64,000 nt of DNA from Bacteriovoracaceae bacterium (GCA_020630335.1 JAHDBN010000006.1:16139-80138), one strand, 5' to 3'. Positions 17,675 through 26,513 are shown, counted from the stretch's first letter. The notes: generated by a model from the sequence alone, not told the origin. Numbers and translations are program-made.

Positions 17675-17860
17675 TTAACGAGGAATCGTATAAGTTCTAA
17701 AACTACCATCACCTTTCTCATCTATTTGAACAATCTCAGTTAGAATTCCTTGATTTCCGAAAAGATAAGGTTTTAATTTCGTATAAAAAGTTTGAGCTAT
17801 AGCAACTACTACCAAAAACATAAACATGTACTCGACTAAAGCCTGACCCTTCTTATTCAT
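17675..17860 (-). CDS. Flp/TadE-type prepilin-like small membrane protein
   Basis: This 61-residue protein begins MNKKGQALVEY, the class III signal: Gly5 at the cleavage point, Glu at +5 of the mature form, then a hydrophobic helix (MFMFLVVVAIAQTF). The remaining 35 residues are polar. It resembles Flp pilins or TadE pseudopilins but lacks the longer TadE C-terminal domain. No tad genes are adjacent. A TATAAT box at 17867-17872 ends only 6 nt from the ATG and no ribosome site is visible, so the mRNA may be leaderless. Confidence 0.72.
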   Translation of the reverse strand: MNKKGQALVEYMFMFLVVVAIAQTFYTKLKPYLFGNQGILTEIVQIDEKGDGSFRTYTIPR

Positions 17861-17912
17861 AAAATTATTATACCAATTTAATGATTTTTAAATCATATAG
17901 AGAAAAATCTTC

Positions 17913-19076
17913 TTAAACTTTTAAATGAGTTAAAAAATCATCAAACCAATCATCTTTTACTTGTCTTTGCCCTATCGATTTTTTATCCAAGCTTCTTAAA
18001 AGACTCTGCCCTAAACGGTCTTTATCGTGAACAGCTATATAAGAAAACTCATTTGACTTACTAGTCTTAGGGCCACAAATACAAAAACATCCAGAAAGAT
18101 AGGGCTCTAGTAATGAATGAACTGATTTTCTATATCCTCCTCCTATATAAGCAATATCAAAGAATTGATAAAGCTCACAAAGAACCCCTTTAAGAGAAAA
18201 AAGAAAAACATTTTTTGATAAATCTGGCTCCTGTTCTTTAGTTACAAAACTTATATTCTCAAAAGATTTTAGAATGTTTTCGTTCTGTTTTTCATTTAAT
18301 TGATGAGGGACTATCACTAAAATATCGTTTGAGTTAACTTTAGGAAGATCCATTAACTCGTATTCATCATGCCAATAATTACCTAAGATAATTTTTCTTT
18401 CTGAACTTTTTAATTTATCTAAAAATTTTTCAAACCATAATAGATTTTCAAATAAAGTTTCTCTAGCTTTCTTAATTCTTTTTTTTATTTCTAAAACTCT
18501 TAAGTTTCCAACATAAATATTTGTAGTCTTCAAAAAACTTAACTTCTCCTTATCTGATTCAAGATCTAAAAGAAACGTATCAAAAAAACTTAAACAATAT
18601 TTTTTATAATATCCTATACTCTCTAGTTCAGGAGCAATTAAAATCATTTCTTTCATTCTTGATCTCAAATTTAGAAGTTGAGGAAAGAAATCATAACTTA
18701 CCATTAATAACTTAGAAGCAGTGATCCAAGACGAAAGATGATTTTCGCCTCTAAGAAGTGTTGTTAATCTAAGAAATCTTATTTGTTCTGAATATTGCTT
18801 CTGAAAAGTTATTACTGCTTTTTCAACACTAGGTGAGCAAAAAATACATTCAATCTTATAATTAGGGTCTTGAAGTAATTCTTTTAATAAATATTTAACT
18901 CTTTGAAATTCTCCTTCGCTAGAGAACTCAACTGCAATATCTGCTTTTTGATGAGATTGCCTGAAACTTTGTGCTCCAGAATCGCTTAAGTTTTTTTTCT
19001 CAAACTCATAACGATTTCTCATGAATAATCGAGCAATAAATCCTAGATAATATTCAAGAAAAAAAAGAAGACTCAT
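17913..19076 (-). CDS. Divergent Kdo transferase (WaaA/KdtA-like)
   Basis: This 387-residue protein has an N-terminal membrane-associated helix and a GT-B-like two-domain build. Near residue 320 the motif YIGGGYRKSVHSLLEPYLSGC matches the WaaA pattern (GG...GGHN.LEPA..G). A second WaaA mark is VPHQLNEKQNENI around 255. WaaA transfers Kdo from CMP-Kdo to lipid A on the inner face of the cytoplasmic membrane. The N-terminal domain is poorly conserved and the central His-Asn is altered to VHS. Activity is likely but acceptor and number of Kdo added are unclear. It overlaps hemB by 4 bp. Confidence 0.7.
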   Translation of the reverse strand: MSLLFFLEYYLGFIARLFMRNRYEFEKKNLSDSGAQSFRQSHQKADIAVEFSSEGEFQRVKYLLKELLQDPNYKIECIFCSPSVEKAVITFQKQYSEQIRFLRLTTLLRGENHLSSWITASKLLMVSYDFFPQLLNLRSRMKEMILIAPELESIGYYKKYCLSFFDTFLLDLESDKEKLSFLKTTNIYVGNLRVLEIKKRIKKARETLFENLLWFEKFLDKLKSSERKIILGNYWHDEYELMDLPKVNSNDILVIVPHQLNEKQNENILKSFENISFVTKEQEPDLSKNVFLFSLKGVLCELYQFFDIAYIGGGYRKSVHSLLEPYLSGCFCICGPKTSKSNEFSYIAVHDKDRLGQSLLRSLDKKSIGQRQVKDDWFDDFLTHLKV

Positions 19077-20056
19077 GCTTGAAAATAATCAAGTGCTTCA
19101 GGTGTAAAGTAACTTAAAATCATCGATGCTCCAGCTCTTTTAAAGGCCATAAGACTTTCTAGCATAACCTGCTTTTCATCAACCCAGCCTTTCTCTCCGG
19201 CTGCCTTAATCATCGAATACTCTCCACTTACTTGATAAACTGAAATTGGTGCCGCACAATTTCTAGCTAAAAGACTTACTATATCTAGGTAAGCAATTCC
19301 TGGCTTCACCATTAATATATCTGCCCCTTCTTTTAAATCCATTCGAGCTTCTTTCAGGGCAATTTTTTTATTTCTAAAATCAAGTTGATAAGTTTTCTTA
19401 TCACCAGATTTTGGAGCAGAATCTAAAGCATCCCTAAAAGGTCCATAAAAATGTGAAGCATATTTAGCAGAATAACTCATAATTAAAGTATTCTTAAAAT
19501 TATTTTCTTCCAAGGATTCTCTTATCACTTTAATCCTTGAATCCATCATATCTGATGGCCCAATAATATCAGCTCCTGCTTTTGCTTGGGCAACACTCAT
19601 CTTGGAAAGTACTTTTAGAGTTTCATCATTAAAAATTTCACCCGTCTTTGGATCAACTATTCCATCATGTCCATCTGTTGAATAAGGATCAAGAGCAACA
19701 TCAGTCATTACCACTAACTCAGGAAATCTATCTTTGATTTCTTTTAATAAATCTAAGTAATAATTTTTCTCTGAATATGAATAACTACCTTTAGAATCTT
19801 TAAATTTTTCTTCAACTAGGGGGAAAAGACAAATTGCTTTCAATCCTTTTTCTTCTAGTTTTTTAATTTCTTTTAAAAGAGCGTGTCGGCCTAGTCGAAA
19901 ACGTCCAGGCATAGAACTTATTTCTTCTCTTGCATCACTTTCAAAATGAGCAAACATTGGATAAATCAAATCAGCAGAACTTAAAGAACTTTCCGCTACA
20001 AGTTCTCTAATATTTTCCAAACTTCTTAATCTTCTTGGTCTATCTAATATTTTCAT
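19073..20056 (-). CDS. hemB: Delta-aminolevulinic acid dehydratase (porphobilinogen synthase)
   Basis: This 327-residue enzyme condenses two 5-aminolevulinate molecules to porphobilinogen for heme and cobalamin. The two Schiff-base lysines are visible, in SYSAKYASHFYGPFRDA and in LMVKPGIAYLDI. The metal-site segment reads DVALDPYSTDGHDG, with Asp/Ala instead of the three cysteines of the zinc-type enzymes. It therefore belongs to the Mg/K-dependent, non-zinc class. It is the middle gene of sufE-hemB-waaA-like, with 4-bp overlaps on both sides. Confidence 0.95.
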   Translation of the reverse strand: MKILDRPRRLRSLENIRELVAESSLSSADLIYPMFAHFESDAREEISSMPGRFRLGRHALLKEIKKLEEKGLKAICLFPLVEEKFKDSKGSYSYSEKNYYLDLLKEIKDRFPELVVMTDVALDPYSTDGHDGIVDPKTGEIFNDETLKVLSKMSVAQAKAGADIIGPSDMMDSRIKVIRESLEENNFKNTLIMSYSAKYASHFYGPFRDALDSAPKSGDKKTYQLDFRNKKIALKEARMDLKEGADILMVKPGIAYLDIVSLLARNCAAPISVYQVSGEYSMIKAAGEKGWVDEKQVMLESLMAFKRAGASMILSYFTPEALDYFQA

Positions 20057-20478
20057 TTCTTCACCAAAGTATTAAATGCTAATGCATACATCTTCATTGA
20101 TTTTACTATAGAAGCTAATCCATTGGTACGATTCATTGATAAGTGATCAGAAATTCCTAATTCTTTTAAAAAGTCTGGCTTATGATTCATGATAACCTCT
20201 GGTGTTTCTCCGCTATAAACATCTACCAAAAGTTTTACAATTCCTTTTACGATCAAAGCGTCACTATCAGCCTGAAAAAACAGATGATTTTCTTTCAACT
20301 CTGGATAAACCCAAACTTGAGATTGACAGCCTTTAACTCTAAATTTTTCATTTTTATGTTCTTCACCCATCTCCGGGAGCTCTTTTCCGAGTAGAATTAA
20401 TTGCCGGTATTTATCTTCCCAATTGGAAAAATTACTGAATTTATTCTGAATAGTTTCTATTTTCTGCTCTATATTCAA
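20053..20478 (-). CDS. sufE: SufE-family Fe-S cluster assembly sulfur acceptor
   Basis: This protein accepts persulfide sulfur from a cysteine desulfurase (SufS/CsdA) and passes it to the scaffold. The active cysteine is in RVKGCQSQVWVYP, and the C-terminal LGISDHLSMNRTNGLASIVK helix is typical. I start at TTG 20478 because AGGAG lies 7 nt upstream and the resulting 142 residues match SufE length. An ATG at 20526 would add 16 residues not found in the family and has no properly spaced ribosome site. It overlaps hemB by 4 bp; Fe-S supply and heme synthesis are thus co-transcribed. Confidence 0.88.
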   Translation of the reverse strand: MNIEQKIETIQNKFSNFSNWEDKYRQLILLGKELPEMGEEHKNEKFRVKGCQSQVWVYPELKENHLFFQADSDALIVKGIVKLLVDVYSGETPEVIMNHKPDFLKELGISDHLSMNRTNGLASIVKSMKMYALAFNTLVKK

Positions 20479-20666
20479 TATAACGCTCCTGGTAAACAAA
20501 ATCCCTTGAAAAGACCCCTCATTCATCCTAGAATTTATACAGGTTTCTTCTTTCTTTAATTATAGGAAGATTTTGTCCTTAACAAGAGTTATTATATTAA
20601 TAGAGAAGAAATTATCCAACGGAAATGGATACGCAGGTAAAAAGAGAAAAGGAAGTCTTGTAAATC

Positions 20667-21935
20667 ATGAACGAAAACGATTTTTTATCCAAAATTCAGC
20701 CTCTTACAAAAGAAGAACTTAAAAACCACGAGCCTTCTCAGGTATGGTTAATACAATCAAGTCTTGAAACCAAAGGCCCTTACAAGCAAAGTGATCTTGA
20801 TGGATTAATTGATTTATACACAACTGAACTATCAGAATGTATTGCTTGTAATTTATCTCATAAAAGATGGAAACCATTTTTTGAACATAAAGTCTTTGAT
20901 CAAAGAGATCCAAAGCAAATTAAACCTGTAGTTAAAGAAGATGAATTAGGTAGTAATAGATATTTTGTTCTCTTAGAAGGAAATAGAAAAGGCCCTTACT
21001 CTAAATCTGATATTGAAAGATTTTTAGATAAAGGTGATTTAAGGCTTAATGATTTACTATCTGCTGATAATGGAAAGAGTTGGAGAAAAGTTTATCACTT
21101 CCCGCTATTTGATAGAAGAAAAGAAGTTGAAGAAAAACCTATTGAAGTTGCTTCTTTAAATCAAGAGCAGATGGAAAAATCTAGAATTTTCACCTCTGCA
21201 ATGCTTCAAGGGATACAAGAAAACCCTGGCACTCATACAGCTATAGAGGGAGCATTAATAGCAAGAAGAAGACATTTAAGTAAGAAAAATAAAAAACTTG
21301 AAAGAGAAAATACAAATCAAATTAAATATAAAGAGATGCTTAACGCTGATGTTCAGGCTCCAAGCCAACCAAAAAGAAGTAAGCTTTTTTATGCTGCTTC
21401 ATTTTGTGTATTTGCTCTTGCAATAGGTGTTATGCTTTTTCCTGATCAACCAAAAAGAATTGCTAAAAAAGCAAAAAAACTCAGAGTGGTTAGCTCACCA
21501 GATGACGTTAAAGAAATAAATGTAAGAGATAATGAAATCGCAAGTGATGAGCCAGCGAAGCCAAGAGCTAGAACGAGTTATAAATCAAGATCTAGGAATA
21601 ATGATATTTCAAATTCAGATTTAGAAATTCCAACTGATCCAAGATATGTAGAAGATACTCCTGAAGATTATTACGATGAAGAACCAATGGAGGAGCCAGT
21701 TAGAAGAAGGAGAAAAAGAAGATCTCCAAGTGTTGCTGCTGATGATCCAGAAGCTTTTCCTCGAGGAGATGATGAGTTTGATGATCCGGAACTACCTGAA
21801 TTAACAGATCTTGAAAATATGGACCTTCCTCCTGTACCCGGCTTAGAAGATGATGAAGAAGGCGGAAGAGGTATTGCGAGAGATTTTGATGACGAATTCA
21901 CAGAGTTTGATCCTGATGATGAAAACTTCGAATAA
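20667..21935 (+). CDS. GYF_2-domain membrane protein with acidic C-terminal tail
   Basis: This 422-residue protein carries two GYF_2-like modules: residues 24-75 (VWLIQSS...KGPYKQSDL) and 94-155 (RYFVLLEGNRKGPYSKSDI). GYF_2 modules are thought to bind proline-rich peptides. A basic linker follows, then one membrane helix near 248-262 (FYAASFCVFALAIGVMLF). The last 150 residues are disordered and highly charged, with Arg-rich patches turning into Asp/Glu-rich sequence ending PDDENFE. The GYF domains would be cytoplasmic and the acidic tail periplasmic. The function is unknown; similar architectures occur in deltaproteobacteria-like lineages. Confidence 0.75.
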   Translation: MNENDFLSKIQPLTKEELKNHEPSQVWLIQSSLETKGPYKQSDLDGLIDLYTTELSECIACNLSHKRWKPFFEHKVFDQRDPKQIKPVVKEDELGSNRYFVLLEGNRKGPYSKSDIERFLDKGDLRLNDLLSADNGKSWRKVYHFPLFDRRKEVEEKPIEVASLNQEQMEKSRIFTSAMLQGIQENPGTHTAIEGALIARRRHLSKKNKKLERENTNQIKYKEMLNADVQAPSQPKRSKLFYAASFCVFALAIGVMLFPDQPKRIAKKAKKLRVVSSPDDVKEINVRDNEIASDEPAKPRARTSYKSRSRNNDISNSDLEIPTDPRYVEDTPEDYYDEEPMEEPVRRRRKRRSPSVAADDPEAFPRGDDEFDDPELPELTDLENMDLPPVPGLEDDEEGGRGIARDFDDEFTEFDPDDENFE

Positions 21936-21963
21936 GCACTGAGCCTTGCCGCAAAAAACCTTT

Positions 21964-21992
21964 TTGACTAAACCTCTGATCTAGACTTTAAT
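21964..21992 (+). promoter_or_regulatory. Promoter of tmk operon, probably giving leaderless mRNA
   Basis: TTGACT (21964-21969), a 17-nt spacer and TTTAAT (21987-21992) are followed after only 7 nt by the tmk ATG at 22000. There is no purine-rich ribosome site in between. Transcription would start at or next to the A of the ATG. Confidence 0.55.
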
Positions 21993-21999
21993 CTACCCC

Positions 22000-22626
22000 A
22001 TGAATAAGACTCTTTTGATTTCTTTTGAGGGTATTGAATGCTCGGGAAAATCAACTCAAATTCAAAAATTTAAAAAGTATTTGGAAGAAAATACTAGTTA
22101 TCAAATTCATCTCTTCAGAGAACCTGGTACAACGAGCTTTGGTGAAAAAGTTAGAAGTTTATTATTAGATTCACATGAAAACATGAACTCTCTATCCGAG
22201 CTATTCTTGTTCTTATCTTCAAGAGCAGAACTTATTGAAAAAAAATTAAAACCCTTACTTAAAAATCCTAATACTATTATTATCCTTGATAGATATCTTG
22301 ATAGCTCAATAGCTTATCAAGGAGCTGGTCGAAATCTAGGCCCTAAATTTATAGAACAACTTCATGAACATGCTTTTCTAAATTTAAAACCTGATCTTAC
22401 ATTTTATCTAGATATCTCTCTACCTACTTTCCATAAAAGATTAGCGTTAAGAGATGATGAAAAAGATCGAATGGAAAAAGAGAATGATACTTTTTTTGAA
22501 AAGATTAGAAATGAATATCTAAATATTTCCAAAAACCATCCTGAAAGATTTAAAGTTATCAATGCTGAAAAAACACCAGATGAAGTATTTCAATCAATCT
22601 TAAAAACTGGAAAGAAATTTTTATGA
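22000..22626 (+). CDS. tmk: Thymidylate kinase
   Basis: This 208-residue kinase phosphorylates dTMP to dTDP. The P-loop is FEGIECSGKST, the DRY motif with substrate contact is LDRYLDSSIAYQGAGR, and the lid region carries RDDEKDRME. Its length is typical of the family. It heads tmk-holB-ricT; the stop overlaps the next start by 4 bp (ATGA). The lack of a ribosome site fits leaderless translation. Confidence 0.95.
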   Translation: MNKTLLISFEGIECSGKSTQIQKFKKYLEENTSYQIHLFREPGTTSFGEKVRSLLLDSHENMNSLSELFLFLSSRAELIEKKLKPLLKNPNTIIILDRYLDSSIAYQGAGRNLGPKFIEQLHEHAFLNLKPDLTFYLDISLPTFHKRLALRDDEKDRMEKENDTFFEKIRNEYLNISKNHPERFKVINAEKTPDEVFQSILKTGKKFL

Positions 22627-23396
22627 AAAGTCTTTCTAAGTTACTAAGCTCAAGAGAACACTTCTCCCCGGTTTATTATATTCAAAACTTCAAAGGTATA
22701 CATTTAGATAATGCTATGTATGAAAAATGGTTTTCACTTTTTTTTTCAGATTATTTAAAACATCACTCATTAAAGCATTATAATGATTTTAAAAACTCTC
22801 CAGATATTTTACTTATAAAAAAAGATGCTGATCAAAAACAATTTATTACAGAAGATTTCTCTGAAGTTTTTCGCTTCCAGGAAACAACTCCCTTGAATGC
22901 AAATCACAAGTTTTGTGTGATTTTCGAGGCAGAATTTATTACTGATCAAATTTATAATAAATTACTTAAAATCTTTGAAGAGCCTTCTAATAATCTAACT
23001 TTCTTTTTATTTTCAAATTCCAGTAAAACTTTAATTAGTACAATTGAGTCAAGAGTAACTAAACTGAGACTAACTCTAGAAGATATAAGTGATTTAGGTT
23101 TTGATGCTCAGGTACAAAATAATTTTAATGAAGAGCTTGAAAACCTTGATCAAGAAATGACTTTGTTGAAGTTTCAAGATTTTTATAAAAACCTAAACAA
23201 CGAAAACGCCTTTTTAAAGTCATTTCTAGCCAAAATTTCAAATCATGATGACCTTGAGAAGCTCAAAAAGAAAGTACCTGATTTCCTTCAATGGTTTCAA
23301 GAGTCAAAAAATTTCAATAACGCAAAGTCAGAAAGGGCCTTTTTTATCTATCAAATGCTCAAAGCTATACAAGTAAATAGAAAAAGCTTATCATGA
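22623..23396 (+). CDS. holB: DNA polymerase III delta'-like subunit, stripped of P-loop and zinc site
   Basis: This 257-residue protein aligns with the clamp-loader delta' subunit in its central part: DQIYNKLLKIFEEPSNNLTFFLFSNSSKTLISTIESR matches the NALLKxLEEPP...TIxSRC region. The amino-terminal Walker A and the four-cysteine zinc module seen in other clamp-loader subunits are absent, and the SRC motif reads SRV. Delta' does not hydrolyse ATP in E. coli, so this reduced form may still work. Position between tmk and ricT, as in Firmicutes, supports the call. The protein is shorter than usual (about 330). Confidence 0.8.
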   Translation: MKSLSKLLSSREHFSPVYYIQNFKGIHLDNAMYEKWFSLFFSDYLKHHSLKHYNDFKNSPDILLIKKDADQKQFITEDFSEVFRFQETTPLNANHKFCVIFEAEFITDQIYNKLLKIFEEPSNNLTFFLFSNSSKTLISTIESRVTKLRLTLEDISDLGFDAQVQNNFNEELENLDQEMTLLKFQDFYKNLNNENAFLKSFLAKISNHDDLEKLKKKVPDFLQWFQESKNFNNAKSERAFFIYQMLKAIQVNRKSLS

Positions 23397-23402
23397 TCGA
23401 AT

Positions 23403-24512
23403 ATGGATCAAGAACAAGTCTCTTCTGAAGAGAATAGAAATATAAAAATTCAAAGTGCTTCTAAAGAAAAAAAGCATAATTTCAAGCCGGGACAACTACT
23501 AACTCTTATTAGAGTAAGATTTCCTGGGCATGTAAAAAGTTATCCGTTTCTAACTGGTAGAGATACTCCTCATTACGGACAAAAAGTTGTTGCTATGAGT
23601 GATAGAGGAATTGCTGTTGGATATATTAATTCATTTCCTTACGAAGTGAAATTTGAAGAATCTATGTTACCGATTAGAAGAATAAAAAAACTAGCAACTG
23701 AAGAAGATGTTAAAGCTCAAGTTGAAAATTATAAAAAAGAAAAAGAAGCTGAGATTTTTTGTAAAAGATTAATTCACAAACACGAGTTAAAAATGAATTT
23801 AACTCATGTTGAATTTACTCAATTTGGTAAGAAATGTGTTTTTTATTTTACAGCTCCGGCAAGAGTTGATTTTAGAGAACTTGTAAAAGACCTTGTTAGT
23901 GAGTTAAAAATTAGAATAGAGCTACGACAAATTTCAGTTAGAGATAGAGCCGCTGCTGTTGGAGGTATTGGTTCTTGTGGAAGGCAATTATGCTGTTCAT
24001 CTTTTTTAGAAAAATATGGGCAGGTCAATATAAAAATGGCTAAAAGCCAAGATCTTAGTCTTAATTTTGATAAATTAAATGGTGTGTGTGGACAAATCAA
24101 ATGTTGCATTAAATATGAAGATAAAGTTTATGCTCATAAAAGAAATAAACTCCCTGTAGAAGGTAAGCTTGCAATTTGCACCAATGGAGATCAAGGGAAA
24201 GTTATAAGACTTCATACTCTTATGGAATGCTTTGATATGATTACTGATAAAGGTGTTAAAAGAAGATATAACTTTGATCAGCTTAAAGAGAAAAATGCAA
24301 AGTTTAAAATGCCTGATTTCAAAAGCTTTGATCATATAAGTGATGAAACATCTACCATTATTGGTCTTTCTAACTTTCAAGAAGAACAAGCAATAAAGAT
24401 AAATGAAGAGTTAGAAAAAATCTCTGAGAAAGAAAAAGGTTATGCTGATACTGTTTTTGATAATCTTTTTGGAACGAAATCCATTAAAGAAGAATTCAAA
24501 TTAGACTCCTAA
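23403..24512 (+). CDS. ricT: PSP1-domain protein RicT/YaaT
   Basis: This 369-residue protein has the PSP1 C-terminal domain with the family cysteines: GGIGSCGRQLCCSSFL and GVCGQIKCCIKYE. In Bacillus RicT (YaaT) forms a complex with RicA and RicF that carries [4Fe-4S] clusters and promotes mRNA processing by RNase Y. The tmk-holB-ricT order is the same as in Firmicutes, an ancient synteny. RicA and RicF are not visible here, so the partners may differ in this lineage. N- and C-terminal tails of about 40 residues are lineage-specific. Confidence 0.9.
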   Translation: MDQEQVSSEENRNIKIQSASKEKKHNFKPGQLLTLIRVRFPGHVKSYPFLTGRDTPHYGQKVVAMSDRGIAVGYINSFPYEVKFEESMLPIRRIKKLATEEDVKAQVENYKKEKEAEIFCKRLIHKHELKMNLTHVEFTQFGKKCVFYFTAPARVDFRELVKDLVSELKIRIELRQISVRDRAAAVGGIGSCGRQLCCSSFLEKYGQVNIKMAKSQDLSLNFDKLNGVCGQIKCCIKYEDKVYAHKRNKLPVEGKLAICTNGDQGKVIRLHTLMECFDMITDKGVKRRYNFDQLKEKNAKFKMPDFKSFDHISDETSTIIGLSNFQEEQAIKINEELEKISEKEKGYADTVFDNLFGTKSIKEEFKLDS

Positions 24513-24575
24513 AACCACTAATTCTTAATTTCCACTAGACAAAACTCCCATATTCAGGCAGGATTCATCTCGGAT

Positions 24576-25541
24576 ATGCGAACAATCAATCTAAAAGATA
24601 CATTGACTCATCAAAGAAACTTCTTGAAAACAGCTGCTGGTAAAGGAAGGAGTGCAAATAGTTTAAAGTGTTATAGATTAGATTTTGAGGTCTTTAATTC
24701 TTTTTTAACTACAATGGAGAATAAAGAAATCCAAAATTTTAATAAAAACCTTGTTGATGCGTTTGAGCATTTCCTTGAAAAAAAATATAAGAGTATTAAC
24801 TCCAGAAGAAGAAAGCTGCAAACTCTCAGACTTTTCTTTGACTATCTTGTTGAAAAAAATGTCTATCATGAAAACCCTATTAAGAAAATTGCATCAGCTC
24901 CAAAGTCTATTTTGCCGCCTATGCCAACTTTATATCCTGAAGTTTTCATGGCAAATGATTACTTAAGAACAACTGCTCTGAATGCTGAATCAAAGTTAGA
25001 AAAAATCATAGCTCTAAGAAACAGAGTTTTGTTTGTTCTTATTTATGAATGTTGTATAAGTGTTTCAGCTCTTTCTGTTTTAGAAAAAGATGATCTCTTT
25101 TTAGATGCTGGCCCTCGAATTTTAGTACGACCAAAGAAAAGAGATCCTTACACTATCCCTATACCAGAACACTATAAACCCTTGTTTAGTGAATATTTAG
25201 ATTTATTAGTCTCTTTTCAGAATGAAAAATTCTCATTTAAAGAGCTCTTGTTTTACGCTAACTCTCATACAATTTTAAAAGGAAGTCTTTCTCCTAGAGG
25301 GATTGAAAATTTCTTTAAGCATATTGATAATCATTTAAAAATCTCAATTACCCCTAAATCTCTTCGTCAATCAGGAATTCTTAAATGGATAAGAGAAGGA
25401 CATTCAGAAGGCAATTTAAAAGAATGGTTAGGAGTTGCTCCTAGTTATAATTTTAACTTGTATAAAAAATACATTAAGGATCAATTAGAATCTGATTCAA
25501 AAACTAGAGATCACCTAGATTATAAATCACTCCAAGTATGA
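24576..25541 (+). CDS. Degenerate tyrosine recombinase-like protein
   Basis: This 321-residue protein has the XerC/D layout: an N-terminal SAM-like core-binding domain (1-110) and a C-terminal catalytic domain. The key residues are mostly lost. Arg I in the GLRISEL motif is replaced (ECCISVSAL, Ser162). The HxxR histidine is Lys (TPKSLRQ, K261), though its Arg264 remains. The later His is Val (WLGVAPS). A lysine-rich beta hairpin (RPKKRD) and candidate Tyr296 are kept. It probably binds DNA without recombining it, or has been repurposed. It overlaps ribD by 4 bp, an odd place for a recombinase, and there are no flanking att-like repeats. Confidence 0.75.
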   Translation: MRTINLKDTLTHQRNFLKTAAGKGRSANSLKCYRLDFEVFNSFLTTMENKEIQNFNKNLVDAFEHFLEKKYKSINSRRRKLQTLRLFFDYLVEKNVYHENPIKKIASAPKSILPPMPTLYPEVFMANDYLRTTALNAESKLEKIIALRNRVLFVLIYECCISVSALSVLEKDDLFLDAGPRILVRPKKRDPYTIPIPEHYKPLFSEYLDLLVSFQNEKFSFKELLFYANSHTILKGSLSPRGIENFFKHIDNHLKISITPKSLRQSGILKWIREGHSEGNLKEWLGVAPSYNFNLYKKYIKDQLESDSKTRDHLDYKSLQV

Positions 25542-26512
25542 ATCACGAACATTTCATGCGAAAAGCTTTGGATTTAGCCAAAAAAGCTGAAGGCCTTACA
25601 AAAACTAATCCCATGGTTGGTGCCGTTTTAATAAAAGATCATCAAATTGTTGCTGAAGGATTTCATCGTTATTTTGGGGCAGCTCATGCCGAAGTTGATT
25701 TACTTGATAATTTCAAAGGTTCAATTTCAAACGACTTATCTCTTTATTTAACTCTTGAACCTTGTTTTCATACAGATAAGAAAACTCCTCCTTGCTTACC
25801 GCTACTTTTAAAATCAGGAATCAAGAAGATATTTATTGCATCTGAAGATCCTAATGAAAAAGTAAATTCTAAAAGCATCAAAGCACTTAAAGAAAATGGA
25901 ATTGAAGTTCAGGTAGGTATTTGTGACTTTGAGCAAAGAAAGTTAAATGAAAAATTTTATAAGAACATGAATACAGGCTCACCTTTCTTACATGTCAAAA
26001 CAGCTCAATCTTTAGATGGAAAGATGTGTTTAGAAAATGGAATATCTCAATGGATTACAGGGCCCTTAGCTAGAAAGAAAGTTCATCAAATGAGATCGAC
26101 TTGTGATGCCATTATGGTCGGAGGAAATACTCATAGAATAGACTCTCCTTCTTTAAGTGTTAGAGATCTTGAAATTATTAATCACCCCAAATTTGAGCAG
26201 CCGGTAAAAATCATATGCTCAAAAGAAACAAATCATCTTAAATCTAAAAAAGATTGGCTTGATTATTTTAAAGAGTTTTACACATCAAAAGGCATTGGTT
26301 CTATTTTCATTGAAGCAGGACCTAATCTTTTCGGAACTCTCCTCGAATTAGAAATTATAGATCGACTTTCACTATTTATCGCTCCAATATTTATAGGAGA
26401 AGGGAAATCTTTAATGAATCCCAAAAGAGAAGTTTTAGATAATTTAACAAAACACCAATATGAAATTCATCATTTCGAAGATGGTGATTTCTATTTAGAC
26501 ATAAGGTTTTAA
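25538..26512 (+). CDS. ribD: Bifunctional riboflavin deaminase/reductase RibD
   Basis: This 324-residue enzyme performs the second and third steps of riboflavin synthesis: deamination, then reduction of the ribosyl side chain. The deaminase zinc site is AAHAEVDLL with LEPCFHTDKKTPPC (one His and two Cys). The reductase half begins near residue 145 (LHVKTAQSLDGKM) with DAIMVGGNTHRIDSPSLSVR and ends with GSIFIEAGPNLFGTLL. The reductase is shortened by about 40 residues relative to the usual 360-370. It shares ATGA with the recombinase-like gene. Confidence 0.95.
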   Translation: MNHEHFMRKALDLAKKAEGLTKTNPMVGAVLIKDHQIVAEGFHRYFGAAHAEVDLLDNFKGSISNDLSLYLTLEPCFHTDKKTPPCLPLLLKSGIKKIFIASEDPNEKVNSKSIKALKENGIEVQVGICDFEQRKLNEKFYKNMNTGSPFLHVKTAQSLDGKMCLENGISQWITGPLARKKVHQMRSTCDAIMVGGNTHRIDSPSLSVRDLEIINHPKFEQPVKIICSKETNHLKSKKDWLDYFKEFYTSKGIGSIFIEAGPNLFGTLLELEIIDRLSLFIAPIFIGEGKSLMNPKREVLDNLTKHQYEIHHFEDGDFYLDIRF

Positions 26513-26513
26513 T

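Noticed and set aside
21671-21901. A Ser/Pro-rich minus-strand open frame.
   Set aside because: It is antisense to the acidic tail of the GYF_2 protein.
24513-24575. An FMN riboswitch before the riboflavin genes.
   Set aside because: The 63-bp gap is too short and has none of the conserved RFN blocks; the 54-bp gap before ribB also lacks them.
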